Shown here: positions 13,501 through 28,200 of the stretch, in pieces
Layout of the letters: each line of letters starts with the position of its first letter
How positions within the stretch are numbered: the stretch's first letter is position 1
Notes under the pieces: generated by a model
Told to the model about the DNA's origin: nothing
Seen by the model: only the letters and a program-made list of their open reading frames with translations
The model's database searches: none
Translations under genes and position numbers: made by a program
Assembly: GCA_009869945.1 (NCBI GenBank)
Contig: WIXG01000119.1
Coordinates: 1 to 64,000 of the forward strand
Direction of reading: 5' to 3'
Length of the DNA stretch: 64,000 bases
Source: Mesaphorura yosii
Lineage: Eukaryota > Arthropoda > Collembola > Poduromorpha > Tullbergiidae

Positions 13501-16500
13501 AATGAAATGTTGAATTGCTCATAATTGAGTTTTATGGCAACTACAACCGTACGAATTACACAACATAAAATCGAAAGAAAATGTAATTGCTTCTCTTCGT
13601 CTTGGTTCCACTAAAAATATAACACGGCATTACGAGTGCGAGATGTGTGCGTGGTAATATAATATGAAATAATAATAAACTCGAATTTTCGGGATATTTC
13701 CATGCAGGTACACGTGGCTGCCTCGCAATGCCTTCTTGTTCTTGTAATTATAACGAACATTGACTGTCTGACGACACGGCATGTTTTTATGATTATAAGG
13801 AACGTAAAAGCAAAGCACGGCAAAGCTATACATAATATAAAGCGCAATAAAAGTTTTATTTTCGGTTCACATCATAATCATCATCATAGATCCAGTTCAG
13901 AGCTTGTTAGCGGAGAGAACTGAACTGCGCCTCATATTTTCTCCTCGGAGATTGAGAGCTGCGATATTTTGATTTGATTATGGCAATAAAGTAATAATAA
14001 TTTAGCTTAGTTTATAACTTTTAATTTCATTTTCAACGAATTGATTGCATTATTCATGTGTAATTTCTTCAGTGCTATTTATACCGGCGGTATAGCATGC
14101 TCCGTGTTTGCCTCCCCTCGCATTCGATTCCGGATTGGATTCGGCCTTTTGTTATTACAGGTTGCCTGCTCTTTTCAACGACTTGAAAAAGGTGGATTGA
14201 ATTTGTTGCAGGCTTTCAGTCTTTTGTGGCTCGATAAAAGCTCCGCCTTATCAAAAGCTTTGTCTTGTCGTTCTGCAGCCAGACTTTGTTTAGATCTGGA
14301 ATATCTGGATTTAGAAAACAAATTCTTATAGAAGTTTAGCACAATTTGGAAATCATCATTAATTTAAAAACTGACTCGTTTAAAATTAAATCAGCATATG
14401 GTGATGACAAAAATTATGACAGTTTCTCAAAGAGATCATTGCATCCACATCAGTTCTTCCAATTATGACGAGAAGATGTGCTAATGCAAATCATTGTTAT
14501 AATTGGTTGTTTTGTCTGGGCCAGACGCCAAGAGTGAACTAGAACGAACAGACACTCATTGCACTGATTAGCTCCTTCTAGAAAATGTCTTAATTAGTAT
14601 TCAATCACTGCAACAATGTAATTATGTAAATGCGAGTGGTGCAACATCTGACTTCCAAAAATAAACGACTCATACACACTTCCGTCAAGTGAAGCATGAA
14701 ACACGACATTCTGAGAATCTGGTTCCATCTTGATTTATCAGTTTACAACGAAATCCTCATTAGTGTAATTAGTAAATGTTCCCTAAATAGCTGTGCCGTT
14801 TAATTGAAATGCTGAACACCCAACTACATGGCTCGGTTGCGTGTTGCGTGTTTCTCTTTCTGTGTGGCACCACGCATAAAAACAATGTGGGCGATATCCC
14901 ACATCTTTTTTCAGACTGAGAGAAGACGTACAAAGGAGGTTGTTGTTGCCATTTAAGACTAATTTAATTGGGAGTTTAATCACGAATTTCATGATCTTGA
15001 TTACCGCGAAGACAATTATGATACCGACTCGTTGTGTTTAATGAGAATTAAAGTATAATTCATACACACTCAGGAAAACAAGGCAAGGCAGCTGGATTTT
15101 GCAATTTGCAATATCAGGGCGCAACAATAATTCCAAGTAAACTGTAAAATTACAAGTTCATAACATTACGGCACAACACCCAGCCAATAAATTGCACAAG
15201 AACAATAATCTCGGTATGATATTCCACACTTTTAACTCACCTTCAACAAGTTTGCTCCTGCGAAATGGTCCAAGTCTACATCCTTCGAATATTAACTCAC
15301 TCAATATTATTGTGCCTAACCGCAGCAATTCAGCATTCAGCATTGGCACAGTCGTAGTTTATATCAGTCGAAACAAGAAAATATTTATTTTATGTTTTAT
15401 TGTTCCGTTTCTCGTTTTCCGAGACGCAGGCAGAAACAAAAACGTAAAACAAAGCCAAAGCCATAACAAGACCAATTAATAGGAATAAGTGTACGATAAT
15501 GTTACATGTGCAAAGTACATAAATAAAGCATCGGGTTACAATAATGAGAACGAATAATAATAAAAAAACATTCTGAGTTAGACCCATTTTGTGTTTGTTT
15601 CTCTCGAAGGCGTGGTTGAAGGGGTCACGAAAACCTCATTAACTCACAAGATTTAATGTAATTAGCTTTTCAATTGTTTTTCCCTATCGTTCATGCAGAC
15701 GTACTTCATGGCTGTCGTCCGTCCGTTCTTTCCTGAACATACAAAACAAGTTTGATCCCTTACTAAAACTGAAATACTGCAACAATGCATTAACCGTAGT
15801 TGGATCCCAGTTCAGACGCATTTTTATTTCTTCTTTTCTACGTTCCAGTTTAAGCCAACCAGCGTTGTATTGTATTGTGGTGTTGTAAAATAGCGTTTCC
15901 ATGTAGGGTTTTGAAATATAGAGCAACCTCACTTGCACGGACAGTCAGCAGTCCGAAGCAAAAAGTAGTTCAGCGAGTTGTTGGTTTTTGAGATGAGAAA
16001 GAAGTCAAATACGCATTTTATTGCGAATTTTATGTAACCAGAAAAGGTTCTGGTAATAAAAAGCAGAACCTGGCATGACAGCTTCTCAAGCGGACGCATG
16101 TTAGGATTAGCGTGCAATAATTAATTCAAAAACATTAACATTACAAAATTGGTTCAAATTGTGGAGGTTCAGGTCGTAAAATGGTAAATTCGAAGGCAAT
16201 TAATACCTTTAACGCGAATCAGAGCATTTTGATTACGAAACGTTAATTAAGATACAAATTATCTCGAGCCGGCTGACTTGATTTCTCTTCAAGTTAAATT
16301 CGTTAACGAATGTAATCCAATTTGATCGCCAGAATGAGCGACAGTGAACAATGCTGCACGGCACGAAACATAAAAATAAGAATTTAATGAAAATGATGAA
16401 GTCAGCAATTACGGAGATAACAATGCGAGTGCTTCACAGCGATTTGAATTGGAATCACGCCCGACCGGCGTATGACTGTCGCTGTGACTCACTCAGATCT

Positions 16501-19250
16501 TTAGCAAAAAACTCTGCGTTGCTTAATAAGATTAAATTTGTATGGATATGCGTCCAGCATTGTGTACTGGTGCTGACAATCAGAACCGAAGATTAACTTT
16601 TGATATCAGCATCGCGTCACAATTGAAATATCTGTGTTTAATTTGAATTCATAAAAAATCTGGGCAAAAAATCCAATTTGGTTTCGAATCTTATTATGTG
16701 ATTATGTATTCGCTTCATTAGAATGCTTCGTGCTTCGGTCGATGAAGGCATGAATCGAATTACTTGAGTCATCGAAACCTAATTAAGTCAGATCGATTTA
16801 AAGTTTATGCAAAAGTAAAGCAATTAGTTGAAATATAAAAACGTAATTGCGCGCGTAGCTTCGAATGCGCTTTCATTTAGTCAGGGATCAATGCGATGTA
16901 CCTTAATCAAAATTAGGGACGTGTTTAATATTTTGCATTAAATTGTATGATAAATCACAGCCGCCTGAGCCCGAGTTGAGCGGACCAACGAATTTTGTTG
17001 CATATCATTTTTCATAATTTGGGTTTTGTGCCTGAAGGGAGGAAGTAATCAAGAAATGCGCTCAGAACCAAGATTGATTTTTATTACCACCTTCATGGTA
17101 CATTTCACGTTGCACGGGAGCAGCCGGCACGAATGCAGCGAGGCGTTGGTTGTCGTCTCCGCGACGAAGAGGAAGCTGTAGCCCAAATTAATGTGTGATG
17201 ACAAGAAATGAGAGGAAATGGTTAAAGTGTGACCGTTTGAACCACTTACGAGAAAAAAGACTATGTGCGTTGGGGCAGGCTGGGGTCTTTGTCTTGGGGA
17301 ACTGTGAATGCTTTGGAGTAATCACTCTTTTAGTCTTAACAATCAACAATCGTCTTCTGCTACACTAAACTCTCTTGTCTTCGTTCATGAGTTTGGGGAT
17401 CGCTGCTATCAGCAGAAGCCAAAGTCCTCCAAACTTAACTTTGTTTCTTCGAAATGAATTAAAATGTGATGTATTGAACGACTTACTACGTCAGAAATCG
17501 CGTGCTATACTTTGCCCCAGCACACGACGTTTCTTTCTATGGTGGACTTTTTGAACTTAACAAGCCATAGCATCGCGTTTTTGGGCAGCACATAATCGGG
17601 CAGAACGTAATCGTCTGGCCAGTCACATTACAATGGATTCGAACTCAAGTTTATCCAGGCAAGCAAGCATGTTGAGGAATCTCACACACTGCGAGTTCTG
17701 CTTTGCACCATTACAGAATACAAGTTTTAGGTGGAAATTCGGAATTAAGGGTTGGCTTCCTTGGGCCTGGAGAATTGTGTGCCCATTAATAATGTCAATA
17801 GACGACGGAGAATGTGTTGAACAACATGTAACAGTGGTATGAGGGCTTTGATTCAAAGGTAGACCGACGCAGCTTCCCTGTGGTGACTCTCGGTTTAGAA
17901 AACGTTTGTTTTCCTAATTATGTGAGATCGACGGGCAGGCACCATGAAACGGTTCCAAACACAAGCTAGTATGATGATGATCTCTTCTGTGGGCCTGCAA
18001 GCGGTGTTTTCTCGAATCCACAAAAATCAATCTACGTGAACTTGAAATTATACCAAAAAGTATCCAATTTAAAAAAGGTGCACAGGAAATCGATTTTTTA
18101 ATCCAGAAACGCTCAACCCGGTTTATATGTTCTTGTCTTTTCTTGAAGTCGGAACTTTTTTAGAGGGATTGTGGTCGAAGGATCAGTTATGTACGGGAAC
18201 AAGGCTCATATTAGTGTGGCGTAATCGAATTGTTGAAATGAGGATTAGCTGCGTCTGGAGGATCAACGGATTTGGTATTTTAAATGGATAAGACAAAACA
18301 AGATGAAAAACTTGACTGGATTGATTATGACTCATAACAATCCACGATCCACTCCACGCCGAACTTGCTGAAAGCAAGCTGAAGTTGGTTTCAATTTCCA
18401 TCCCCACATCACATTTTCTCCGAATCATCGCGCGTTTAGAAATGATATTATTTGGTTTCTAGTACGGAAAAGTTATAAATAAGTAAGCATTTGACCCCGT
18501 GACCCCAACATGTTACCAGTCACTCACGCTGTCCATGGGGTTTTCAACCCTGCTCTTCTTACCCCTTTCCAGACAGTTTTCATTTCTGTCTCAAGTTTGA
18601 GTGTGTTTGCCCTTTTCTTCGTCTTACCTTTTGGGTTCGTAAATGATACTCAATTCTCAACTGAGGCTGAGCGCGTAATAATTTCGATACAGAAATTCTG
18701 ATTTCATTTCATTTATGCTCTCCGTTCTTATAAAAATGTTAATGTAATTAATTCTTTTCGTTTACCTTTGACGAGTCAAAATAATCCTTATATAATGTGA
18801 AGTATTTATTTAATTTATTAGCATCAAGACTCTTGCGTTAACTGCACTTCCAACCAAGTACGCAAGCCTTGCCTATTTTGGGAAACAATCTGGCTTAATT
18901 CATGCAAAGATGAAATTATTTTACATAACTTAATAAGTGTTGGCTGCGAGAGCGAGCTGCAACTCAGAGCAAGTTTTGGTTGGATTCCAAGACACTGCAC
19001 TGTCAGAATCAATATGGAAGAAGAGTTGACCACATATTTTCCGGTTTCGATGCTAAACTAAAATGGAGAGGAGAGCCATGACGTTTATAAAAATGAGAGA
19101 CAAGATTTTAATTAAATTTAGACCACCTGTGGTCATTTCTTAAATTAAATGAGCAGTAGATTTGTAAATTACATATCTGATTGGCGACTTGTCATTCACC
19201 GCGTCTTGCTCGCGTCTTCCCCTTTCGTGCCTTGCTCTCCGTCTCCGTCT

Positions 19251-19285
19251 TATAAATACGCTCAAGGATTCTCGGACGGTCATTT
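19251..19285 (+). promoter_or_regulatory. Orphan TATA box plus initiator-like TCATTT
   Basis: TATAAATA at 19251-19258 is followed, at the spacing used by the other promoters of this window, by TCATTT at 19280 (arthropod initiator form TCA[GT]T). A C/T-rich segment precedes it. No coding exon was recognised downstream, so the transcript, if any, is noncoding or has a distant coding part. Confidence 0.35.
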
Positions 19286-22200
19286 CGAATGCAAAGAATG
19301 TATAATTTAATGAAAAGCAGGAGATTAAATTACAAGTTGGCCTGCGCGGTGCTTCGAAATTATTTTACCACCAAAGAAGCTCAGAATCCAATAAACTTAC
19401 CTCGTAATTATAATTGAACAATGATTCATTAGAAGATCTGGCGCAATAAATATGTCTTTAGTCATTTTATTCAACGGAGACGCAAGGACGTACGCATGAT
19501 TCAATTTGCATTTATAACAATTACTGCATCGCAAAGCCGCGTTGTAAGCTTATCCTTTTAATTACAATTAAATTGCGCTATGTGCTTATTAAGCGCAAGC
19601 CACACGAATTGTAATTAATTCTTGCTTAACGACCGAGTCGTCGAGTGCTTAAAAGGTGCATTTAATGCTTTTCATTCATTTTACCAACAGCAATTCGCTG
19701 CTAATACTAATAAATTAGCATTCCACTTCAGCGGCGGCGCTTTGTCGCGGGGTAATTGACTTTATGAAATTGCGCGCTGCTTAACCTGATTGAGTCTCAG
19801 GCGACGTGGTACCTTACAGTTCTGGTGTGTCGCTTGCAGCATTGCTCGCCCGGCCTACAGAGCTTCGATTTTGTGATATCCGAAAATGATAAATTCTTTT
19901 ATGAGAAATCTCAGCCGAATTAATCACCATTCACCGAGTCGAGCGTTAGATTTGCACACTGAGCAAGGTAGTGCAGTTTGCAGTGATTCAAAATTCGTAA
20001 AATGGTCGTAGGCAAATGCTAAGTGCTTTTATTCGTGACAAGATGCTATTTGTTTTCGTACTAAATGACAGCTTAACAATTTTTTAGACCTGGTATAATA
20101 GCATTAGCATGCACAAAAGCCACGCAACCAAAACAAAGCGAAGCAAAGCAGACAATAAGCTATTGAAAACTTGCGAGCTGTATTGCATGGTTAGTTAATC
20201 AGTGTTACGCAGGCCATAAAGGGTTAAACAGGCACGGAAAGCGAGTGCGAGGCGAGGAAGAAAAGGAGTGAGCAAGCGCGAGGAAGGCAGAGACTCATTA
20301 AGTTAACAATATGAAATATTGTTGGTTTATATTTATTATGTATTGCTTACATGCATGTGGTCCAAATCAAATTGACTCTGTTGTTGTGCTGCTACTCACA
20401 CCAAGAGCTCATGGCAAGGTTGGGACGGTAATTTACCAACCGCATTGCGCTAAACCAGTGTGGTATACATTATCATACTGAGAGCGTAACTGAGAAAATG
20501 TATGTTTAGCACAGCATCAACAACAAATGAACATGCTTTATTAATGCTAATGATAATGCAGCCAAGCCACGGCACGGAACTCAGGGCAGTGCAATAATGC
20601 GAGCCGCACAGTGCAGGATGAACTTCATGAAGGCTGCCTGCCTGCCTGAACAACAATGTTACACATGTTTAATTGTTTCAAGAACTGAGCTGAACTGCGA
20701 GCTTGATTCTTCAGATGCATAACTTCATTAAGTTGATTGGCAGTTTCAATTAACGTTTACAAACGAATTTGGGACCTCCGTGAAGAACAGAAAACCGTTG
20801 CATATGAGATGATGGAAAGATAATCCATGAAACGAGAGCTCGCATGGCGAGATGAAGTGAATTGTATGCACCAAGTACGAGCACCATGTTCAATGCTTAA
20901 TTTAAAGGGAGGCGATTTTAAAATTAAACTTGATTTATATTGGGTTTTTCAATATGTAAAAGTCAAATTCATTATCTCGAGATGCACGTACGAAAAGCGC
21001 GCTGTGTATGACGTACACTAGAAGTGCTCTTTGAACAAACTGAAACACAAAAAATTGAATTAAGTAAGCTTGTAACTTTTTAATCAGTTTTCCATCTTTC
21101 GACAAAACGGGAGGCCGTTGTCCAATGCAAACGCGTGATGCCAATGCACGGTGCTCCTTCTACTCCTTGTTTACTCTTCTCTCCCATTGTGATATGTGAA
21201 CCATGTTCTCAGTCCCCGCTAATCGTTCATAATTAGTTGCTTTTCTAATTATCGTACGTGGTAACCCTCTCTTGTTGTTTGATGGCTGACTTGACTATCA
21301 AGACTCAAATCTCAAACGCGTATCAAGGGGTTTAAGAAAAGAGACAAGAAGTGTTCTTGATTAATTGGATACCATAAATCAAAGTTTGCATTGAGCACAA
21401 GATGCATGATGCACGCTCGTACAGCCAAGCAGTCATTAACACTCAAATTATACCGCAAATTCTGTTGGATAATTAGCAGGGTCATTCGTTATTCATTCGT
21501 TGACCATCCAAACTGTCTGTAATGAATTGCACTGTGCACTTCCTTTTCTGTGCCATTGCAGAGACCTGAGGAGGAAAACAGAGTGCACAACTGTTTGCCC
21601 GATAAACCGCTGAACAATGGCTCGAATTCTCAGCGGATTAGCCCAGATGATAATGACCGCGCTTAATAATCCCGTGTGCAACAAGTAACATGTGGCAATT
21701 AGACGGAGCGAAAAGAAGAACCATAAAACAAGGCAAGGCAAGACGGGAATCATAAATAATAAATTATTTCTTTTTATTTTTACTAAATGAATTCTGTACG
21801 ACTGCAGTTGTACTTGCGTCTGCTTGGTACGTCGACGCAGAAATATGGACGGAATAGAAGGAAAGGTTAAAGGAGAAAGAGTTATAATAAGCTGAAAATA
21901 ATTACATGCAAATTCAATAAGAATAAGAAAAATTGATAATTGGGAAATGAAATACGACTTTGCGTGTTTACGGAAAATATTGTACGCGTATCTTGTTACG
22001 AGATACAAAAAAGTTCTAAAATAAATGTAATTTTACTCTTTAAAAGCCGCAGGGGTTCTTCCGTCTGCGCTGTGCCTGTGTGTGTGCCGAGCCATGCTTC
22101 TCTTTTCAATAATGCCCGTGTAATTGTGGAAAGCATTTAGGTTTCCTGAGCAATCGTGCACTTATGAAATATTGCTTGAAAATTGTCTATTTTTCTGTGC

Positions 22201-25200
22201 GCTCCATCTCGTACTTAATTAAGTTTCGTGTTGTCCAAACGCATTGCAATAGAGCACTGACTGCCTTCGTGAGAATTTGGTCTTGAACGAAGACAAACTT
22301 TTCACTAAAGTTTTCACTGAAGTACTCGAAGCCTCATTTACGGAGAGATTAATCTAATAATTGTCTACATGAAATATTGCAGGTCTCTCACATGAAGATC
22401 TTGAATGAGAATACTTCATTACAAATGTAAGACACGAGCTCATCTTCAAGTATATGAATCACTCTTCTACAGATAATCCCGTCGCATCTAAATAGTTTCA
22501 AGTCAAAGCTGCTTAATATTGCGAGAATGTGAGGTACCAACGTTTCCTGTAATTGTGGACTCAATTGGGCAACGACCCGCTCCGACTTGTACATGATTAC
22601 CTCAGATATGTGTCATAAAATGTAACGCTCTTGCTTCTTCGTTTCTGAAATATGCCGCATTGGGCAGCGACCTGCTCCGTGTTTAACATGATTACCTCGG
22701 ACATGCATTTTAAAATCATGGAAGGAAATCATTGACCATCACGGATTATGTTTGAATTGATTATCCTCTATTTGTATATCAAGACTAAGTTTGATAGTAG
22801 ATACCTAATGATACATGCTTCATTCATCGTTCAACGCACACTTAGTCTGTAAAATGTATGCAGCTCGATCTTACAATATAAACTGTTTTGCTGTTGCGCG
22901 ATTTGCGTTCTTTTGCTTCACGGGTATTCGAAACATTCCGCTTTACGGTGAACATATTTATTTCTGAATCTTGGAGCGGTTTCCACACAAATTTATTTCC
23001 ATCCCGTCCACACACGGACAGACAGACAAGAACGAATCTATAAGCACTCTGAAGATGTGCTAATAATTACCACTCGCCTTCTCGTCTCCCATGTCGAAAT
23101 GCATAAATCAATACATCAGGCTCGGAGTCGTACCTGCCTGCTTGCAACGAATTCAATAACGTACCATCACCATCCTGTTTAGGAGATGCTAACGAGGTCT
23201 TGCAGAAAAGCGCACGGTAATTGATATTGGTGAAATATTGAATTCTTACGTGCCAAACAGACATGTGTAATTGAGGCAATCTAAAACAATCAATCCGCAT
23301 CTGACCTATCATTATTTCTTCTCGAAAACAAATATCAACTCTTAACACACCTATGAATGGCACGCAAGCCTACTTTGATAATGAGCCTCCAAATGTACTG
23401 AAGTGTCTTGAGATCACACGCCATCATGTCACATGAAATCTGAATAAGATTGCGCTGCCAAGTGTCAGCGTGTTTGTTTTCTCATGAAACGCTAAGGCAG
23501 GACGCACGGCGAAGTTTGTCAGCGCCAAAACCTGAGCTTTAAACTTTATTTTTACGGGCATTAGTTTTTATTATGATAGTAGCATGGTTGCATTGCTCCG
23601 TGGCACATGTGGTAAATAAATTACGACTGCGTCATGGCTGGAAATGTGAAGGAGTGCTCCTCCTTCTCAAATTTGTCCACGTCAGTCTTGTATGCAGCAA
23701 AAACAATCATGGCAAGATTTATTTCAAACAAACGAGACTTTCGCCTGTTCACCGCAAATATTTATACTTGCAGTTTTTCTGATCAAAGAGATTAAATCAA
23801 GTTGGCCGCTGGAGCGCAGTAATCAAGAGTTCAGTGGTCAACCCAGACCGCCTCAAATTGTGAATTTGCCATACGGGCATTTTATTTCCGGTAATTTTTC
23901 TTAACGTGAAGCCTTGCAAGACTAAATTAATGACTATTACAGAAAATTGTTTAATTAATGGGCGAGTTGCGTTGCGAGAGCGAACCGGCTTTTCGCTTGA
24001 TGAACAAGAAGAGGTGAGTCCGTCGAGTTGAAGCCGTACATGGGTACACATGTAATTTCAATTAATGGACAACATCATTATAACGTAATTAAGGCCGGCG
24101 TAAAGTAAAGCAAAGAATAATTCGCCAGTTGAGGCATGCAAAATGCCTCAATTATCAATTTCACAAATCGAACTGGTCAGATTTTATTAAACGCAAACCG
24201 AGCCGGAGTTTGACGAGGCGTAATCATAAGCTCAAGTAGTGGCCGAAGTGGCCTGGTGGTTTATAAATTGAGAGTAATAACATTACATTGTTGTTAATTG
24301 CCCAATCGTGACTTTGCAACTTCGGCGAATAAAAAACGAGATGAGTTCATGAGTCTGAAGCTCCTTCCTCAACAGTCCGATTTCTCAGCTCTGCTCAACT
24401 CTTACTCCTTTCTTCGAGTCCTCGAGCGCATACGCAGACTCTTGTCGCTCTCTTTATGAAAGCTCTCGTTTCCAAAACCTGGTTTTTGTAAGTCATCATC
24501 ATTATTACGGAGCAAGAAGAAGGCTACTCTTTTGTGCTATAAAATGAATGTGGTATTGTTGTCATCGTCGTCGGTGAATCTTGCTTTTGGAAAAAAAATT
24601 CCATGCTATTATTACATAACTACAATACAAGCTTATAAAATATTTTACCTTGCACTGAATTCGATGGCGGTCACAACAGACGCGGATTAACCAGCGTAGC
24701 GTCTCGCTGTAAAAACGTGAGCCACACAAACAACATTAACAATGCAATTATAACATTGTTACCCTCGACGATGATAATGCTCAATTGATCATCTTTAATC
24801 TGTGTATAAATATTTTGAAAAGATGCTCTCAGGAGATCAAGATTAAGGATTAAAAGTGATGATCATCGTTATCGTCTGCTCATACTCATCAATGATCATG
24901 CTTTATGAGTCGGAACTGAGTAGATTTGTTGGAAACGAAAGAAAGAAATCGGCTCATAATTATCTCTGCTATTATCATCCACGACCATCAGGACAATGCC
25001 GTCCTCATGCGCATTTTCCCTTCTTGCTAAATTGGCTTGACTGAATTCAGGATGGGAATTTTTTCTGGCACTTTCATTCACACTTTCGTTGAACCGAGCC
25101 GCAGCCAGCCGCAGCCTTTTTCGTTCTTCGCTGTATGTGAGATGCAAGTTCTTTCGGACAATTCTTCGCGGAGAAGCGATGCATCCTTGTATCAAGACGA

Positions 25201-28200
25201 ACGAACAGAGACTTGCCTTACCCGCCTACAATAAATAATGCTGATCTGACGCGACTGCTTTACCCATGCTTGCGTTTATTTTATTAACCAGTCTGCCCAC
25301 AAATTTGGCAAGTTCAAAGGAATTTAATTAGTTTTAGCTTCAAATCCTGACTTCAGTGGGTATCGAACGCAAAATACAAATAGCAAGCCTTTTTAGGTAC
25401 AACCTCACTGGCTTCCCCTGCGCAGCTTCGTTTAAATCAATTAAAACTATCATTAGTAACACAAACATTCTCAATTATCAATTTATTCAGTGAACGATGT
25501 TGTGAAAGAGTTTCTCATGTCTGTCAGGCGAACATCATTTAAAAAACTATCAATTCAAATCGTCTCCAGTCTCCGGCGAGATGTGAGTAGACCATCATAA
25601 TAAATTGTTCAATGATTAATAATAAAAGGCGTACCTGACTTTTTCAAGTAGTCGAGAGTAAGCGTGGAATGAGTAGACGAGCACAAGCACAGTTGGGGAA
25701 AGAGTTGCACAGTAGTAGGTAAAGTGAAAGATGATTTGTCTATTGACTTCCCATTTGAAAATATTTTGATTCGATTTTTTATTACATTTTGTAATGATAA
25801 TGATTGTACAATAAAAATGCCTAATGCAAGAGCACAGCACAGTGGCAGTGCAACATTAAATGATAAGACGGTCGAGAAAGGCTCTTCTTCACATTGTCCT
25901 TATAAAGCAATTACAAAAGATGAATTTTGTTGATAATAATCATCTTCATCATCAAAGAATTTTATTGTTTTGCTCAGTCGCCATCCTCATAATCGTGTTT
26001 AGTCTGCTGTCTAACTGCAACTGCTGATTTGACAGCAGACAATTTCTTGCTGGCTGCGAGGAGAATAATTGTCTTCTCGTTATATCGAGTCGCTGCTGCT
26101 GTAACCCAGTGCAGATTGTGCTTCAGGATCTGAATTGCTTTATGATGTGAGTGTAATTTATAATATGAAATGATTATCTTGGCAAATAATAATAACTGAG
26201 AGACATTGAAATCAATTCAAATCGTATTCACGTCAGGATGAGATAAAAAGGTCGTCAGAGTGAATTTAGAGATAAGACGTCGCTGGCAGAAGAATGGTAA
26301 TCAATTTTAAGGCCAGTAGCCAGTAGCCTAATTAAATTGTGTTTATGACGAACAAAATCAATTTTTATTCAATTAATTTCACTCACTCAATTCAATCGCT
26401 CAGCTCAGCTGGCTGGCTTATCTTGAGTAAATATCGCATTGCCCAAATATATTTTCTCCCTGCATGATACTCGGAGACCCAAGACCCAGATCCACTTCTT
26501 TGCAATGCAGAAGATTAAATCGCCATTTTTAAGTTCCTACACTCTACATCAGGATCTATGTATAAAGTGAGTTTGATAACTACGACCGGGTTACATTAAA
26601 TATTTTGGCTTGATTTGATTGGACTGAGCTCATTTTATCTCTGTGTCTTGCATTACAATCAGCAAGCCTCAGGCGCCGGTGTCATTCTCCTCCAACCCTG
26701 CCTGGCATACTTGCTAGGTACGGTAATTAGCATAGAATCAGAACAGGCCAGCATTTCATGTTCGCTGCCACATAAATTCCACCCAATTGAAGACCAAAAG
26801 CGCAATTACCTGCGTACGATGACATTAATTATTCAAATTGTTTCACATGAAATTTAATTACCAAGTAGGAAGAACATTCCTGAGCGCTGACCCTACATGG
26901 AATCTGTACTTGTTCAAAACAACTTGGCAGTCAAATAAACGCAAATTGGATTTAGCAAATTAGCCAGTCAGTCAAACCCACAAATTAGCATTTCTATTCA
27001 ACATAATGAGTATTCCCTTTCTGTGTTGGCACTGCTCCATCTTGTAAACTGATTTGAATGTGACTCCATATTCCGAGCGATTGCGTCACAACAATTGCGG
27101 GATAATTGCATCGCGTTAATTTCATTCGATCAGCAGCAATTGTGCATTCAATTGCGTCAATACCAAACGAAATTAGCCCTGTAAATACTAATTCACGTTC
27201 CATCTTTGAATCCGCGATTGAAGAGTACGACTGAGAAAAGGAACACCGACTCTAATTTGTGGGTGTCCCAAAATGTCCACAATTTGTTCACCAATTCAAA
27301 GAATCACAAAAGAAAACATTATGTGCATCCTTTCCACCGCGCCGTCGTCGTGGCTTGGAGTCAGTCGCAGGAGTCCGACTTCAGGTTTCCCAACAAAGGT
27401 TACGTTTCTAATAAGAGAGAAGGATTATAATAAGAAGGAAAAAGCCACCCTAAAAGTCTCGTCACGCCTCCTTTTCGTATTCATTCAATTCGGAAAATAT
27501 ATTGGCCGTGAACACAACTGAGTGCGGAGCTGTGCGGCTGCGCCTCGCTTTCATCAATTACGAGCCATACAAATACGAATTGTATATCACAATGGTAGAA
27601 TTGTCAGTTTTAATTTAATGGCTCCTATTGTGTGAGTGCACGCCGATTTAAAAGAGTCCGTGTGATTCTTCGTAATTTCAAGTTGTTTATTTCGTTTTAT
27701 CTGAACACAAGTAAGTGCATGATTAACGAATCTAATTAATATTGTTGAGCATATCGGCGAATCGTAAAAACGGCGGAGCATAAATGATAATGATCGCAGA
27801 TCGTCGTCAACATTTTTTGGTCCATGAAGCTTGATTCAGATTCTGGTTACATGCATATTTGTTGCATATTGTTGTAAATGAGAGGCTGTAACTGCAACGT
27901 CCAGTACGCATCAGGCTCTGGCAAATACGGTGATTAATCTTCAGTGTGCTCAATACTGGCAGTCCACTATTTTCCTGGAATGCTCGGAGCAGGGTTGATT
28001 GAAAAGTCAGTGTGAGGCCAGACCGGAACCCTCCAAATTGCATAAACAATTACGAAAACAGATGAACCGTATTCCTTTGAAAAAATCGCGGACGACTAAT
28101 TAGACGGCAAGAAAAAAGGTACGGATATGACTCGAGAAAACTGAAAACAATTCCCTTTTGGGTTCACTGGGTTGGAGGGTCGAAGCCCGAGTGCTCTGCG

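Noticed and set aside
21493-22008. 171-codon minus-strand frame with hydrophobic stretches
   Set aside because: Hydrophobicity follows from AT-rich sequence; no ATG context, splice neighbours or known family pattern.
25350-25430. Minus-strand GTTCGATACCC, like a tRNA T-loop
   Set aside because: No D-arm, anticodon stem or acceptor stem of the right length around it.
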